DNA of 64,000 nucleotides, from NCBI RefSeq assembly GCF_003311645.1, contig NZ_QEST01000141.1:1-64000 (forward strand), in the 5' to 3' direction. Below are positions 32,810 to 40,303 of the stretch, one piece after another; position 1 is the first letter of the stretch; each line of letters starts with the position of its first letter. This stretch comes from Streptomyces sp. PT12. GTDB taxonomy: Bacteria > Actinomycetota > Actinomycetes > Streptomycetales > Streptomycetaceae. The notes under the pieces were generated by a model. That model had not been told where the DNA came from. It did no database searches and saw only the letters and a list, made by a program, of their open reading frames with translations. Both the position numbers and the translations under genes were made by a program.

Positions 32810-34117
32810 TCACGGGGCGTGGTCGGCGAGTTCGGGCAGGAGCGGGGTCAGGTGGGCGAACTCGGCGGCAACCGCCTCCGCGTCCGTCTCCGTGACCAGG
32901 TGCGAGCGGGCGCGTTCCCAGCCGTCGGCCGAGGCGAGCACCGCTGTTCCCGGCGCGCCTGGGGCTATGGACTGCGCAGCATGCAACGCGTCCGGGTTGA
33001 GATCCCCCAGGGCCATCTCAGCCGTGCCGGAGTCGGCCACCCGGTGGCAGACGCGGCCCCCGAGTTGGGAGCGCAGCGCGGTAACGCCAGGGCCCAGGTC
33101 CGAACCGACACGCTGCCCGGCGACGACGAGGAAGACCCCGAGCGCCGCGCCGAGTTGGGCCAGCCGGACCAGCGCGGTCGCCGCCGCCTGGGACTCCTCC
33201 TTCTCGGTGCGGTTGGCGATGAGGAACAGCTCCGCCAGCTCGTCCACGATGACGACGACCGGGACGGGGCGTTCCTGTTCGGCCAGGCTCCAGATGTTCC
33301 GGACACGCGCCTTGCGGCAGACCGTCATCCGGTCCTGTGTGAGCCCGACCAGCGCGCCCAGCAGCGTGACGGCCTGGGCCCGGTCGGTGGCCAGGGCCGA
33401 CAACCGCCGGGTGTACAGGGCCAGTTCCATGCCGCCCTTGCAGTCGATGCCGACCAGGGCGACCCGTTGCGGAGCGAGGCCCGCCACGAGCGCGTTGACC
33501 AGCGTGGACTTCCCCGACCGTGTCGCCCCGACGATCAGCCAGTGCGGCACCTCGCGCAGGTCGATGACCCACTGAGCGCCGGACTCCAGCACTCCAACCG
33601 CCACATGGAGCAGACGACCAGCGCCCCGTTGCCGAGGAACGCGCGGCCGGTGCAGCGGATCGGCGAACGTCGCCGCGATCCGGACGACGCCGGGGCGCCA
33701 CGTGGTGACGCGAACGGCGTGCATCTCCCAGTCGTGTGCCATGGCCGGGGCCGCCTTGACGAAGTCCTCCGGGACCTGGCCGGGCAGCGTCCTGACGAGG
33801 AACCAGAAGCCGCCGGACGTCGGGTGCATCCGCCCACGTCCGGGCACGCGCGGCTGAGGCGGGGGCGCTCCGTTGCCGACCAGGCCGGAGACCACCGTCA
33901 GCGCGGCCTTGCGGCTCTGTGCCAGCCCGCACGCGGCCATCAACGGCCGCCACGTACGCGCCACCCGCCAGGCCGCCGCGGGAAATCCGACGCACAGCCA
34001 CCAGGCCACCGGGTAGTGACGGCGCAGGGTCGGGCCCGCGACGAGCAGGCCCACGCCCAACGCAGCGGCCACCATGAGCACCCAGGCCAGCCCGGCCTCC
34101 GCGACGGTCACCGTCAA
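32810..34117 (-). CDS. FtsK/SpoIIIE-type conjugal DNA translocase (TraB/TraSA class)
   Basis: A 435-residue septal DNA pump for transfer of double-stranded element DNA between mycelia. Two membrane helices at the N terminus (residues about 10-55) are followed by the motor domain: Walker A GATRSGKST at 197-205, GIDCKGGMEL, Walker B VPVVVIVDELAEL at about 285-297, and AGQRVGSDL. The start is a TTG at 34117 overlapping the upstream stop as TTGA. The C terminus is short; the gamma-like recognition helix of the longer TraB proteins is not obvious. Confidence 0.88.
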   Translation of the reverse strand: MTVTVAEAGLAWVLMVAAALGVGLLVAGPTLRRHYPVAWWLCVGFPAAAWRVARTWRPLMAACGLAQSRKAALTVVSGLVGNGAPPPQPRVPGRGRMHPTSGGFWFLVRTLPGQVPEDFVKAAPAMAHDWEMHAVRVTTWRPGVVRIAATFADPLHRPRVPRQRGAGRLLHVAVGVLESGAQWVIDLREVPHWLIVGATRSGKSTLVNALVAGLAPQRVALVGIDCKGGMELALYTRRLSALATDRAQAVTLLGALVGLTQDRMTVCRKARVRNIWSLAEQERPVPVVVIVDELAELFLIANRTEKEESQAAATALVRLAQLGAALGVFLVVAGQRVGSDLGPGVTALRSQLGGRVCHRVADSGTAEMALGDLNPDALHAAQSIAPGAPGTAVLASADGWERARSHLVTETDAEAVAAEFAHLTPLLPELADHAP

Positions 34118-34449
34118 GCCGCCTTCCCAGACGAGGCGGTCAGGGGCTTGATCTCCGTCGCGCGGAAGGCGACTCCGTGCCGTCCCTCGTTCTCCCAGGG
34201 CGTGGCGACCAGGTCACGCACCTGCACGGGCACGCCGACCTGAACGCCGGTCGGCTCCCCCGGCACGCTCACGCTGACGACGTCGGCCGACGTGCCCGCC
34301 ATGAGGCACAGGCCGACCTGGTACACCGTCTTGCCGGTTTCGCGGTCCACGCGAAGCTGACCGGTCTCCCGGTTCGCGACACGCGGCATCGGCGGAACGG
34401 CGCAGATGATCCCCGTGAACTTCGCGGTGTCGATCGGTAGGGCTACCAC
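34114..34449 (-). CDS. conserved-type element protein upstream of traB
   Basis: A 111-residue soluble beta-rich protein, unrecognised (VYQVGLCLMAGTSADVVSVSVPGEPTGVQVGVPVQVRDLVATPWENEGRHGVAFRATEIKPL). The pattern resembles single-strand-binding or OB-like small proteins of AICEs, which is only a guess. It starts at a GTG (34449) with AAGGGAG 7 nt upstream, and its stop overlaps traB as TTGA. It is the first gene of the leftward transfer/replication operon and lies beside the GntR operator region. Confidence 0.65.
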   Translation of the reverse strand: MVALPIDTAKFTGIICAVPPMPRVANRETGQLRVDRETGKTVYQVGLCLMAGTSADVVSVSVPGEPTGVQVGVPVQVRDLVATPWENEGRHGVAFRATEIKPLTASSGKAA

Positions 34450-34504
34450 TGTCGAACTCCCTTCTCTCGGGCCCGGGGCATGTCACACCTCCGGGATGGC
34501 TTCC

Positions 34505-34550
34505 ACCCGTAGTACGGGTGGACCTCAAGAGTGGAGCCCGTAGTACGGGT
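34505..34550. promoter_or_regulatory. pair of identical 13-bp palindromes in the divergent control region
   Basis: CCCGTAGTACGGG occurs twice, centred at 34512 and 34543 (31 bp, three helical turns apart), between the leftward operon and gntR. The first copy extends to 15 bp of symmetry. This is a likely operator pair for the element's repressor. Confidence 0.7.
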
Positions 34551-34593
34551 TGTCAAGTGAGACGAAGTGCGGGAACCTGTCCCTGCAAGTCAG

Positions 34594-34607
34594 CTTGTTT
34601 GGACAAG
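34594..34607. promoter_or_regulatory. CTTGT-N4-ACAAG inverted repeat before gntR
   Basis: A short palindrome of the kind bound by GntR-family plasmid repressors, 32 bp before the gntR ATG. It could be the autoregulatory site. Confidence 0.5.
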
Positions 34608-34639
34608 TCCTCGTAGAGCCACAGCCCACGGAGAAGCCC

Positions 34640-35380
34640 ATGCCGCAAGAGAGAGCCCAGGCAAAGTACCGGCTCATCGCCGACCACCTGCGCGAAGGCA
34701 TCCTCAGCGGCGGTTACCCGGCAGGCCAGCCGCTCCCCTCGGAGGAGTCACTGGCGAAGCAGTTCGGCGTGACCCGGCCCACGGTCCGGCAGGCTGTCGC
34801 GGAGCTGCGAGCGAACGGTCTGGTCGAAGTGCTCATGGGCCGGGGCATGTTCGTGCGCTCGCCACACGGTCGCCCCAGCCTCACCCGACCCCGGGGGGTC
34901 CGCCACGAGCTGGACGGCCGCTTCACCGAGGCTGACGGCCTCCGCTGGGAAGACGCCGAGGAGCCAGCAGCCACGCGCACGGATGCCCCGCTCGCACTCG
35001 CCGACCTTCTCCGCATCCCCCCGGGCGAACCGCTGTTCACGTACCAGGCCCTACAAACGGCCGACCGTGGCCGCCTCCGCCAACTCCACAGCACCTACGT
35101 GCCGTTCTCCGCGTTGGTCAGCACAAAGTACGAGGATCAGGCACCGCCTCCGGCGCCGCACCTGTACGAGGCACTGACCGAACTCGGCCACGAACTTGAC
35201 TTCACCGAGTACGTACGCACGCGGATGCCCCTCCCCGACCAGGCCCAGTCCCTCCGCCTCCCCGAAGGCGTCCCCCTGCTCCACATCCTCCGCGTCACGC
35301 ACGGCAACGGCACCAAGCCCCTCGCCCTGGAGGAGTTCCACATCCCAGGCGACGACGTAGAGCTCATGTATCGCCCTTGA
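34640..35380 (+). CDS. GntR-family element repressor (KorSA-like)
   Basis: A 246-residue HutC-type GntR regulator. The winged-helix N terminus is complete (YRLIADHLREGILSGGYPAGQPLPSEESLAKQFGVTRPTVRQAVAELRANGLVEVLMGRGMFVRS) and a UTRA ligand domain follows from about residue 95 (LLRIPPGEPLFTYQAL ... MPLPDQAQSLRLPEGVPLLHILRV). In pSAM2-type elements this class (KorSA) represses replication/transfer activation and itself. Its divergent position and two sets of palindromes support the same job here. The ATG at 34640 fits the start of the helix-turn-helix. Confidence 0.9.
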   Translation: MPQERAQAKYRLIADHLREGILSGGYPAGQPLPSEESLAKQFGVTRPTVRQAVAELRANGLVEVLMGRGMFVRSPHGRPSLTRPRGVRHELDGRFTEADGLRWEDAEEPAATRTDAPLALADLLRIPPGEPLFTYQALQTADRGRLRQLHSTYVPFSALVSTKYEDQAPPPAPHLYEALTELGHELDFTEYVRTRMPLPDQAQSLRLPEGVPLLHILRVTHGNGTKPLALEEFHIPGDDVELMYRP

Positions 35381-35948
35381 GGCGCTTGCCGCAGCACGGT
35401 TGGCTCAGACTTTCCTTACGTCTTCAAGGGCGGCGCATGCGCGCCGCCCGGCGTCCCACCGCCCCCGGCCCGGCTGCGGCGCTGACGCGCCGGTCCGGCC
35501 GGGTGGGCGGACGCCCCGGCGCGACACCACCCACTACTGGGTACCTTGTAGCTGGGGCTGACGGCCTCCGAGTCCTGAGCCACCTCCCCGGACCGGGGCC
35601 CGCGTCGGGCAAGCCCAGGGGGCCAATCGGGCACAACAGCGGGCAGGCCAAGGGCTGCCCGATTTCGCGGGCCAGCGTACGGCCGCCTGAACATGCCCGA
35701 CCCCAGTCCGGGCAGGACACCGGCCCAACACTCTCCGGCCGCCCGCTCGGTCCGGTGCACCTACCTGAATACGGCGCGCCAACAGCCCAAACGTCTGCCC
35801 GGCGCGAAGCTTTACACTTCTGTGACAAAGAGGCCCCGCGCGCCGACCGCCCGTCGGGGAAACGGCAAACGGTGGCACGCGGGGCCGGGGCCCGTGTCGG
35901 TGCGGGTGGACCTCTCTCCCCGCAGCGGCACGGGAGTGCGGGAGTGGA
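35381..35948. other. noncoding stretch of the AICE
   Basis: No gene is supported over 568 bp. It holds a TTCCTTACGTCTTCAAGG motif at 35412-35429 running into a 9-bp GC hairpin (35428-35449), the folded block at 35580-35726, and a GC-rich remainder. The same motif, hairpin and block recur at 43472-43796 in the second element. Confidence 0.7.
35580..35726 (+). ncRNA. conserved folded noncoding block, copy A
   Basis: A 147-nt sequence with nested helices. An outer stem (GTCGGGCA at 35604-35611 with TGCCCGAC at 35694-35701) encloses CAGGGGGCC (35616-35624) pairing GGCCGCCTG (35681-35689, one mismatch) and a 7-bp hairpin CGGGCAG/CTGCCCG (35640-35661). A leading CCCCGG-A-CCGGGG hairpin sits at its start. 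A second copy in the neighbouring element keeps the same helices with compensating base changes. It could be an RNA or a single-strand DNA origin structure; which one is unknown, as is the strand. Confidence 0.6.
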
Positions 35949-36257
35949 TCAGGCCGTCGGCCGGGGAACATCCTCGGGCGTGGCATTGCGCAGCGCCTCA
36001 ATGGTCAGGCCGGTCATGATCAGGGTCGCCAGGGCCTCGGCCGCCGCCGGGCGGACCGTGCCGAGGCGGACGATGCCTTCTCCGAAGACGTTGACGTCGG
36101 CCTTGAGTTGGGGGAAGAGGGCGTCCAGGTCGAGGGTGTGGAGTTGCTCAGCCAATCTGTCGGCCGCCCGCTTGGCCTCTGCCCAGCCGCGGACGTATGG
36201 CGCGTTGACGCTCAGATCCGTCGCGCTTCTCGCGCAGACTCCTCGTGCGTCGGTCAT
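35949..36257 (-). CDS. small helical protein, paralogue of the next gene
   Basis: A 102-residue mostly helical protein of unknown function. The segment ALFPQLKADVNVFGEGIVRLGTVRPAAAEALATLI matches EFPYLRADLNAFGMGLIELGRISPETAERLAELL in the neighbouring gene, so the two are tandem paralogues. The ATG overlaps the stop of that gene as ATGA. It is the last gene of a three-gene leftward operon with the primase-like gene. Confidence 0.65.
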   Translation of the reverse strand: MTDARGVCARSATDLSVNAPYVRGWAEAKRAADRLAEQLHTLDLDALFPQLKADVNVFGEGIVRLGTVRPAAAEALATLIMTGLTIEALRNATPEDVPRPTA

Positions 36258-36553
36258 GTCGTCCCTCCTCCGAGTCCGCCGATGTCCTGGTGTTCTTGCT
36301 GACAGGTGAGCGCCAGGCGCAGCAGCTCCGCCAGCCGTTCCGCCGTCTCCGGGGAGATGCGGCCGAGTTCGATCAGGCCCATGCCGAACGCGTTCAGGTC
36401 CGCTCGCAGGTAGGGGAATTCGCGGTCGAGTCCGGCCGCGATCAGGACATCGCGCAGTCCGGCAACCGCCTCACGGGCGGCGTACCACTCGCGGCCGTGG
36501 ATCGGGGACCAGGTGGCCGCGTCCATCGGCGGCTCGTCGTCGCTACCGGTCAT
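36254..36553 (-). CDS. small helical protein, tandem paralogue
   Basis: A 99-residue protein from the ATG at 36553; an in-frame start at 36577 lies deeper in the upstream gene. It shares the FPxLxADxNxFGxGxxxLGxxxPxxAExLAxL pattern with the following gene. The N terminus is acidic (MTGSDDEPPMDAATW). It overlaps the primase-like gene by 11 nt and its partner by 4 nt, so all three are co-translated. Its function is unknown. Confidence 0.65.
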   Translation of the reverse strand: MTGSDDEPPMDAATWSPIHGREWYAAREAVAGLRDVLIAAGLDREFPYLRADLNAFGMGLIELGRISPETAERLAELLRLALTCQQEHQDIGGLGGGTT

Positions 36554-37100
36554 GGCCGGGCTCCTCTCCCCGGGCAACGGCGGGACGGCGTGACAGCGCC
36601 TCGCCGTATCGGTCGGCGCGGCGGACCAGTTCGTGGGCGGCGACGAGCATCGCGGCCAGGGCGACGGCGCGCGTGGGGGCGTTGTCCAGGCGCACCATCG
36701 GCGCGCGCAGCCAGGTGTAGCGGTCGCCGGAGAGCGGCATGGGGCCGGGGACGACGGCCACGCAGTCCGTTCCCAGGTAACGGTAGGCGGGTGGCTCGGC
36801 CGTCTCGGTGGAGAGGGTGCGCTTGAACCGTTCGCGCGAGCCGGGCACGAGGAAGAAGCCGATCTGCCGCGTCGCCCAGTCCGCCATGACGGGTCCGATG
36901 GGCATGTGGTGGCGTTCCAGTTGGTCGAACGTCTCTACGCCGACCCGCTGTTCAAGCACCACCATGTCGAAGACGCGGCCCGTGGGCAGCGCGTAGGGGC
37001 GGCGCGGGTCGTCCGCCCACACCTCGCGGCAATGCTCCGGCAGGTCCGCCGCCTCCGACAGCCAGCCGAGCCCCCGCCGCGTCATCATCTGCACGCCCAC
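36543..37100 (-). CDS. bifunctional primase/polymerase-like protein
   Basis: A 185-residue protein resembling the small prim-pol-related proteins of Streptomyces: RRPYALPTGRVFDMVVLEQRVG, GPVMADWATRQIGFFLVPGS and YRYLGTDCVAVVPGPMPLSGDRYTWLRAP are the recognisable segments. The archaeo-eukaryotic primase catalytic Asp pair is not evident, so activity is doubtful. It starts at GTG 37100 with GGAG upstream, or at ATG 37088. It is read divergently from the TPR regulator at 37339 across a 238-bp region with a large inverted repeat. Confidence 0.6.
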   Translation of the reverse strand: MGVQMMTRRGLGWLSEAADLPEHCREVWADDPRRPYALPTGRVFDMVVLEQRVGVETFDQLERHHMPIGPVMADWATRQIGFFLVPGSRERFKRTLSTETAEPPAYRYLGTDCVAVVPGPMPLSGDRYTWLRAPMVRLDNAPTRAVALAAMLVAAHELVRRADRYGEALSRRPAVARGEEPGHDR

Positions 37101-37189
37101 TCACCTCACTCCGAGCCAGTCGGACGACCCCGACGGCCGCCGTGCACCCAGCTTCGGCGCCCCCGGCTGGGCCCCGGGAGATGACGGCA

Positions 37190-37238
37190 GGTGACGGGGG
37201 ATGACGCGTCACACTCGTCTGCGTCATCCCCCGTCACC
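37190..37238. promoter_or_regulatory. 18-bp perfect inverted repeat between divergent genes
   Basis: GGTGACGGGGGATGACGC (37190-37207) and its exact complement (37221-37238) are separated by 13 nt. The arms contain repeated GTGACG and GATGACG units. It may be an operator or a replication/transfer origin structure. Confidence 0.6.
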
Positions 37239-37338
37239 GGCCAAGCGGTCCATAGCAGACGGGAATTGGTTCACAGTGAGGCTTCGACTCCGTACAGTCA
37301 GATGCCAGCGGAGGAACGGCCGAGGCAGGAGGCGAACC

Positions 37339-38715
37339 ATGACCGACAGTCCCGCGTTCGCCGGGGATCTCCTGCGCCAGGCCCGCAGGAACCGCGGCTG
37401 GGGGCAGCTCCGGCTCGTCCGGGAGATGCGCACCGCCGCCGCCCGGCACGGCAGGTCGCTGCCCGCCGACGCCAGCGTCAAGCGGCGGATCGCCAGCTGG
37501 GAGAACGGTCACAGCGTTCCCGACGAGTTCTACGGACCCATCCTTTCCCGGGCCCTGGGGATGAGCGCCGCCGAGCTGGGGCTGAGCCACCTCGGCGGCC
37601 ACGACGCGCGGCTACTCGACACCGGCTACCCGGCGACGGTGGAAAGCGCCATCGCCACGGTGACCCAGCTCTGGCGCGCCGACCTCAACGGCTATGAGCC
37701 GCTGTTGACGTCACAGCCGTCCGAGCCGACGTGGCACGAGGCATCCGTGACCTGGCTCGTGGCGCCCGACCCCGCGCCCCTGGCCGCCGAGCGCGGCAGC
37801 GGGCTGCGTGTCGGCCTGGCCGATGTCGCGGCCATCAAGACCACGACGGACCTGTTCTCGCAACTGGACGACCGCTTCGGCGGGGACCACGCACGGCACT
37901 CCGTGATCCAGTACCTCAGCCGGGACGTGGCCCCGCTCCTCGGAGGCCAGTACAAGGAGGCGGTGGGGCGGGCGTTGTTCTCCACCGCGGCCGAATCCAC
38001 GCTCCTCGCGGGCTGGATGTCCTACGACGCATGCCATCACGGCCTGGCGCAGCGGTACTTCCTCCAGGCGCTCCGGCTCGCCCAGGACGGCGCCGACCGC
38101 CGACTCGCCGGAAGCATCCTGTCGGCCATGAGCCACCAGGCCACCTTCCTCGGCCGCTACACCGAGGCCGCAACCCTCGCCCGCGCCGCCCGCATGGGCA
38201 TCGCCCGCGTTGCGACGCCGACGCTCATGGCCCAGTTCCACGCGATGGAGGCCCGCGCCCTGGCCCGCACCGGAGACGCCCGCGCCTGCGAGATGGCGCT
38301 CGCCGAGGCGACCAGAGCGCTGGAGAGCCGCAACAACGCCGACGAGCCCGAGTGGATCACCTACTTCGACGAAGCCGAGCTGGCCGCCGAAGCCGCCCAC
38401 TGCTTCCGTGACGTCAACAGCGCCCGCCAGGCCGTCGCCCACGCCCAGAACGCCATGAGCGGCTCCCACATCCGCAGCGACTTCTTCGCCACCATGGTCC
38501 TGGCCGACGCCCACCTCCGCGCCGGTGACGTCGAGGAGGCGTGCCGGGTGGCGCTGGATGCGTTGGACCTCGGCGAACAGCTCAAGTCCGCCCGCTGCGT
38601 CAGCTACCTCACCGAGTTCCGCGAGCACCTGGCCCACGTCGGCGACACCGCGGCGACCCGCGACTTCCAAGAGCAAGCGGCCGAACACCGGCTTTGGCTC
38701 GCCACCCGCCCATAG
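37339..38715 (+). CDS. XRE-like regulator with TPR domain
   Basis: A 458-residue protein. Residues about 8-75 form an XRE-type DNA-binding domain with a long insert (LLRQARRNRGWGQLRLVREMRTAAARHG ... SVKRRIASWENGHSVPDEFYGPILSRALGMSAAEL). The remainder is alpha-helical TPR-like repeats (ALRLAQDGADRRLAGSILSAMSHQATFLGRYTEAATLARAARMG and onward). This architecture suits sensing of peptides or proteins that release a DNA-binding domain. The start is fixed by AGGAGG 7 nt before the ATG. The 18-bp inverted repeat upstream is a candidate target. Confidence 0.8.
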   Translation: MTDSPAFAGDLLRQARRNRGWGQLRLVREMRTAAARHGRSLPADASVKRRIASWENGHSVPDEFYGPILSRALGMSAAELGLSHLGGHDARLLDTGYPATVESAIATVTQLWRADLNGYEPLLTSQPSEPTWHEASVTWLVAPDPAPLAAERGSGLRVGLADVAAIKTTTDLFSQLDDRFGGDHARHSVIQYLSRDVAPLLGGQYKEAVGRALFSTAAESTLLAGWMSYDACHHGLAQRYFLQALRLAQDGADRRLAGSILSAMSHQATFLGRYTEAATLARAARMGIARVATPTLMAQFHAMEARALARTGDARACEMALAEATRALESRNNADEPEWITYFDEAELAAEAAHCFRDVNSARQAVAHAQNAMSGSHIRSDFFATMVLADAHLRAGDVEEACRVALDALDLGEQLKSARCVSYLTEFREHLAHVGDTAATRDFQEQAAEHRLWLATRP

Positions 38716-38723
38716 CCCTTCGC

Positions 38724-39620
38724 CTAGAACGGCCGCCAGTCGCGTCGACTGCCGTCGGTGCGCAACGCGTCGAGCCGACGCCGGAACTCCTCCGCCAACT
38801 TCGGGTCACCCGACGTCCGGGTGCCCAGCCACAGCGTCATCATCAACTCACGGATGTCGGCGAGCACTTCGTAGCCCGGCCAGTTCCTCAGCTCGAAGCC
38901 GTAGTGGTAGACGAACGACTCGTACTCGGCCTTCGTGTGCCACCCGAACCGCTCGTAGTAGAGCGACGTCAGCACCAGATCCCACTCACGGTGCCCCAGC
39001 GCGAAGCTGTCCAGATCGATCAGGATCGCGTGCCCGTCCCGGTGCCGGATCGCGTTGCCCACGTTCGCGTCACCGTGGATCGCCCCGAAGGGAAGCACGA
39101 AGTCCACCCGGGCCAGATCCTTCTGAAGCCGCGCCGCGCGCTGCTCCAGGAACTCCCGCTCGTCCTCGGACACCCCGGTCAACGCCGCCAGCCCCGCCGC
39201 CACACGCGAGAACGGATCGTAGTACGACAGGCCAAGCGACTCCGGCTCGTCCAGCCAGTGCAGCCGCCTCAGCAGATCACCCAGCTCATCCAGCCGCACA
39301 TACTCCACCCGGTCCTGAGCGCTCTCCCAGTACGTCACCACCCGACCGCCGACCACGGCCGGTTGCGCCAGGCCGGGAACGAGGCGGGTCGCCGGGTAGT
39401 TCTCCGCCTCCAGCCACCGGGCGACCGCGGCGCCCCGCTTCATCTCCTCCGCGGCGTTCGGATCCTGGGCGATCCGGACGATCACGGGGGCCGAGGTCAG
39501 CCGGAACACCGCGTTGGACCCCAGCCGCAGCAGCTCGGCCCTGCCCGCGTCCAGCCCCGCGGCAGCACACGCCTCCGCGAGAATGCCCCGCGCCACGTCC
39601 TCCGTGAACTCCGACGCCAT
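38724..39620 (-). CDS. APH-family phosphotransferase
   Basis: A 298-residue kinase-fold protein of the aminoglycoside/choline phosphotransferase family. The catalytic loop is His182-Gly-Asp184 (IHGDANVGN) and the metal-binding segment is ILIDLDSFALGHREWDL with Asp202. The usual N-lobe lysine position reads VIVRIAQDP, so ATP-binding details differ. The start is ATG 39620 with GGAGGTG upstream. The substrate is unknown: such cargo genes may inactivate antibiotics or modify metabolites. It converges on the TPR regulator with an 8-bp gap. Confidence 0.8.
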   Translation of the reverse strand: MASEFTEDVARGILAEACAAAGLDAGRAELLRLGSNAVFRLTSAPVIVRIAQDPNAAEEMKRGAAVARWLEAENYPATRLVPGLAQPAVVGGRVVTYWESAQDRVEYVRLDELGDLLRRLHWLDEPESLGLSYYDPFSRVAAGLAALTGVSEDEREFLEQRAARLQKDLARVDFVLPFGAIHGDANVGNAIRHRDGHAILIDLDSFALGHREWDLVLTSLYYERFGWHTKAEYESFVYHYGFELRNWPGYEVLADIRELMMTLWLGTRTSGDPKLAEEFRRRLDALRTDGSRRDWRPF

Positions 39621-39887
39621 CCAGCGCACCTCCAGGCCCGGTGATCCTTCGACGCTACCCCCGGTCACGCGCCCGCAGACAGCTCTACGGCCTCATCATG
39701 GCGCGAAGTGACCACCGCCTGCCTTGCCGGTTGGCGAGGGAGGCGCGTTCGACTCGGGAGCGAACGCGCCCTTGGGCCTCTCAGCGACCGGTTGTGCGCC
39801 CTGCCTGTCGTGCGCGACGAAGACCAGGGTGGCGAGTCGGGTCCGGTGCCCGCCGGGCCTGTCACAGAGCACCGAGGAGGATGCGGT

Positions 39888-40064
39888 TTGGCGAAGCAGG
39901 TATTCAAGTGTGGCGCACGTAGGAAGGGCGGCGGTGCCTGCACACGGCCGCCTATGAAGGGCACGTCCCGATGCAGCGAGCACCAGGGCGCCTGGACGTC
40001 CTACGCTATCGCCAGACGCAGGAAGCGTGAGGCGGAGAAGGCTGCCAAGCGCCGCAGGAAGTGA
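39888..40064 (+). CDS. 58-residue basic zinc-finger microprotein
   Basis: It starts at a TTG with a perfect AGGAGG 7 nt upstream. The sequence KCGARRKGGGACTRP ... SRCSEH has a Cys-Cys-Cys-His zinc pattern like the small C/C/C/H proteins of phages and AICEs (which usually read ...CxLHGG). The C terminus is strongly basic (ARRRKREAEKAAKRRRK), suggesting nucleic-acid binding. It is the last gene of the element, 127 bp from the att copy and just before the right arm-type repeats. Confidence 0.65.
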   Translation: MAKQVFKCGARRKGGGACTRPPMKGTSRCSEHQGAWTSYAIARRRKREAEKAAKRRRK

Positions 40065-40084
40065 CCCAGGGGCGCGGCGCGCGT

Positions 40085-40107
40085 GACATCCATCGTTGAC
40101 ATCAACG
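40085..40107. repeat. two 13-bp-phased repeats, candidate integrase arm sites (right)
   Basis: GACATCCATCGTT and GACATCAACG are spaced 13 bp and match the three copies inside the left end (29235-29273). Confidence 0.65.
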
Positions 40108-40190
40108 GGCCCGGATGAGGGCGGATTGATGTGGACTGCGGGGGACGGCCGGGTGCCGTGCCCACTGGGCGGGCGTGGTGTCCAGTTGAA

Positions 40191-40234
40191 CTCCTCAAGC
40201 GGGTGTCGCAGGTTCGAATCCTGCCTGGGGCACA
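40191..40234 (+). other. internal att copy between the two elements
   Basis: A 44-bp copy of the tRNA-Arg 3' segment with one mismatch (C at 40196 where the other two have A). It forms the junction of the AICE and the second element. Confidence 0.92.
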
Positions 40235-40237
40235 TAG

Positions 40238-40281
40238 CGAAGGGCCAGCTCAGGGGCTTGATCCCTGACGCTGGCCCTTCG
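40238..40281. terminator. hairpin terminator next to the internal att
   Basis: Outer 12-bp stem CGAAGGGCCAGC with its complement at 40270-40281 and an inner TCAGGG/CCCTGA pair. It serves the gene ending at 40304 and parallels the terminators beside the other two att copies. Confidence 0.8.
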
Positions 40282-40303
40282 TCGTGTCACCGCGCGCGCC
40301 ACT

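Larger units (their letters stand above)
29155..40234. mobile_element. integrated AICE of the pSAM2 type in tRNA-Arg
   Basis: An 11-kb actinomycete integrative and conjugative element bounded by att copies at 29155-29198 and 40191-40234. It carries int, xis, a RepSA-type rolling-circle initiator, small element genes, a TraB-type FtsK/SpoIIIE translocase, a GntR regulator with divergent operators, a primase-like protein, a TPR regulator, a phosphotransferase and a zinc-finger microprotein. Integrase arm-type repeats sit inside both ends. All core genes read intact, so it may be functional. Confidence 0.9.

Noticed and set aside
35400-35948. Search for a protein gene in the 568-bp gap of the AICE
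   Set aside because: Open frames lack starts and domains; the homologous interval in the second element has different frames, while pairing is preserved.
39696-40235. Minus-strand 179-codon open frame starting MCPRQDSNLRHPL
   Set aside because: The start is antisense to the att/tRNA segment, the rest has no domain and it overlaps the better supported 58-residue gene.
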